From assembly GCA_039917655.1 (NCBI GenBank), contig JBDSJC010000233.1, forward strand, positions 1 to 7,465: a stretch of 7,465 nt of DNA, in the 5' to 3' direction. The notes beneath the pieces are model-generated. The model was not told the origin of the DNA and did not search any database. It saw only the letters and a list, made by a program, of their open reading frames with translations. Made by a program: the position numbers and the translations under genes. Below, piece by piece: positions 5,639-7,465 of this stretch. Positions within the stretch are counted from its first letter, which is position 1. Every line of letters starts with the position of its first letter. The stretch comes from PNKC01 sp039917655. Lineage in GTDB: Bacteria > Chloroflexota > Dehalococcoidia > Tepidiformales > Tepidiformaceae.

Positions 5639-6259
5639 CTAAAGCGGAGAGCCCGGTCCCGGCTCGAGTTCGACCACCAGGGTCGCCCGTTCGGTGTCAA
5701 TCGCATTGATCGAAACGCGCGCAACGCCCTCGAGCGTTGAGAGGCGCTCCTGGAAGTCGAGCAATTCACCGAAACCGGGGCCGCGCACATCGACGCGTAG
5801 CCTCTGGGACCGCGCAGTGGGGTGGTCGCCTGCCTCCTGGGTCGCGGCGGTCGCGCTCGCCTGGTCCTCCGGCGGAATCGGCGCAGGCGCTTCGGGCACG
5901 CTTCTTTGCCCTTTGAACGATCCCTGCGCCAGCGTTTCGAGTCCGCTCACCAGCGAGGTGATGCGGGCTGCCGCCGCCATGTAGTCGTCTCGCAATTTCA
6001 AGAGCGGCGCCGTCAGAGCGTCGCTGAGTTGCGCGCTCAACGGCTGCGTTGCGCCCGGCGCGGCTTGCGTTACGCGGGCGGCGAGCGCCTGTTCGTTCAG
6101 GCGGTCTTCCAACTCGCCCAGCCGGTCGAGCAGCCCCTCGTAGTCCCCGCGCAGCAGGTCGTAGCGCCTGCGCAGTTGGCGCACGGCGGGATCGCCGGCA
6201 GCCGACTCTCGCAGTCGTGCCAGGATCAGATCGTCGCCCTCTGGTCCGTCCGTCGTCAT
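5639..6259 (-). CDS. Coiled-coil protein with a C-terminal HMA-like domain
   Basis: This is a 206-residue soluble protein. Residues 25-60 (QLRRRYDLLRGDYEGLLDRL and onward) form a strong charged coiled coil. A second amphipathic helix spans about 74-113. Residues 118-150 are a Pro/Ala/Glu-rich linker. The last 45 residues or so (153-198) start LRVDVRGPGFGELLDFQERL and read as a beta-alpha-beta-beta unit similar in pattern to small ferredoxin-like (HMA-like) domains, but without the metal-binding Cys pair. I recall similar tail domains in Chloroflexota and actinobacterial proteins, but no function can be named. It has no signal peptide or membrane segment. The start is supported by GGGGAG four bases before the ATG. 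The epimerase follows after 79 bases and may be co-transcribed. Confidence 0.7.
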   Translation of the reverse strand: MTTDGPEGDDLILARLRESAAGDPAVRQLRRRYDLLRGDYEGLLDRLGELEDRLNEQALAARVTQAAPGATQPLSAQLSDALTAPLLKLRDDYMAAAARITSLVSGLETLAQGSFKGQRSVPEAPAPIPPEDQASATAATQEAGDHPTARSQRLRVDVRGPGFGELLDFQERLSTLEGVARVSINAIDTERATLVVELEPGPGSPL

Positions 6260-6371
6260 TGTTCTCCCCGGCGCATCAGGTTCCGGGAGAGTCAGGAGAA
6301 TCCTGGTCCACCGCCATCACAGCCTGCCGCTCTGGGTGCGCCAACCGCGCCCCTGTCCAGACGATACCGGA

Positions 6372-6388
6372 AACCGCGCTGCGCGGTT
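6372..6388. repeat. Compact hairpin AACCGCG-CTG-CGCGGTT
   Basis: This is a perfect seven-base inverted repeat around a three-base loop, stable because it is GC-rich. No T-run follows on either strand, so it is not a standard intrinsic terminator. It might be a protein site or a structured leader element. Confidence 0.35.
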
Positions 6389-6653
6389 AGCGCAGCTCGG
6401 TTTAGAGTCCGGTACCTCCAGCTCACGCCGGATACGATGGACGCCGAATCAAGACGCCCGCGGTCCTCCCCGTGGTCGAAACGAACGAACGCTCCGGCCG
6501 TGGACCTCGCACTCCTGTGTATCGGCGGGGGAGTCTCAAACCTGAAGGCCGTTCGGCTCCAGGCCAACGGGGCGGGGGAGTTTGCGGAGTTTTTCGGCCT
6601 GTCCATCGGCCTGCTCCCGGGTCCCCGCGATGGCTAATCCGCCGCTTCCGGCA

Positions 6654-6659
6654 TATACT
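6654..6659 (+). promoter_or_regulatory. Candidate -10 box for the acyl-CoA mutase
   Basis: TATACT differs from the consensus TATAAT at one base and would start transcription about 53 bases before the mutase ATG. The segment 17 bases upstream (TGGCTA, 6631-6636) matches the -35 consensus at only three of six positions, so an activator may be needed or the call may be wrong. Confidence 0.35.
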
Positions 6660-6719
6660 TCGCCGTACACTAACGGCCAGTAGCGGCGGCCGTTTCCCCC
6701 GTCCCGGAGTCGAAACGTA

Positions 6720-7465
<746 letters not shown>

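Larger units (their letters stand above)
6260..6719. other. 460-bp divergent intergenic region
   Basis: This region lies between the diverging coiled-coil gene and the mutase. Short open frames occur on both strands, but those in 6292-6637 are Arg/Pro/Ser-rich with no family resemblance. A minus-strand frame at 6536-6727 has a more protein-like composition but overlaps the mutase start and is unsupported. No B12-box (GCCACTG-like) was found, so there is no evidence of a cobalamin riboswitch before this B12-dependent enzyme. It holds one hairpin and one candidate mutase promoter. Confidence 0.5.

Noticed and set aside
6385..6445. tRNA-like stretch TTAGCGCAGCTCGGTTTAGAG resembling a D arm
   Set aside because: No matching anticodon stem, T arm or acceptor stem follows on the plus strand, so it is chance similarity at best.
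5822..6637. Plus-strand frame of 271 codons across the coiled-coil gene and the intergenic region
   Set aside because: The first half is antisense to the supported coiled-coil gene and the product is dominated by Arg, Ala and Pro; no ribosome-binding site or family similarity was seen.
6260..6719. Cobalamin riboswitch before the B12-dependent mutase
   Set aside because: No B12-box-like sequence or matching long-range stems were found on the plus strand.

Overview
The window looks like a high-GC bacterial chromosome with a horizontally acquired segment on its left. A tRNA-Phe gene (2845-2920, minus strand) separates the two parts. Chloroflexota is my best guess for the host. It rests on the general style of the core genes (a GC-rich acyl-CoA mutase, an EHN-type epoxide hydrolase, and a coiled-coil protein with a small C-terminal HMA-like domain) and is not certain. 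Hand counts on two sample lines give about 55% GC on the left (601-660) and about 72% on the right (3421-3480), which fits a foreign left part.

Left part, 1-2844: this reads as the tRNA-proximal end of a decayed genomic island. From left to right it holds the C-terminal end of an unidentified protein (1-158, plus). Next come two intact, translationally coupled minus-strand genes: a small four-helix membrane protein (1513-2043) and a DGQHR-domain protein (432-1520). Then come two remarkable chimeric stubs. One (2159-2443, minus) joins the head of a DUF262 protein to what looks like the tail of a type III restriction helicase. The other (2565-2753, plus) joins the head of a type III-like DNA methyltransferase to the tail of a tyrosine integrase. 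The integrase tail ends about 90 bp from the 3' end of tRNA-Phe, the classic position of an integrase beside its attachment site. The island once seems to have carried restriction/modification genes and an integrase. Only the membrane protein/DGQHR pair is intact.

Right part, 2845-7465: this is ordinary chromosome. tRNA-Phe has a convincing promoter of its own. An epoxide hydrolase (3057-4190, plus) converges on a minus-strand run that starts with a coiled-coil protein (5639-6259), followed by an NADP(H)-type epimerase/reductase (4549-5559) and a SnoaL/NTF2-like protein (4196-4549). The last two overlap by one base (TGATG). A 460-bp non-coding region separates this run from a divergent B12-dependent acyl-CoA mutase (6720 to beyond the window), whose visible active-site residues match methylmalonyl-CoA mutase.

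The best candidate for an undescribed system is the membrane protein plus DGQHR pair in the defence-rich island. The best evidence about the island's history is the pair of in-frame head-to-tail gene fusions.
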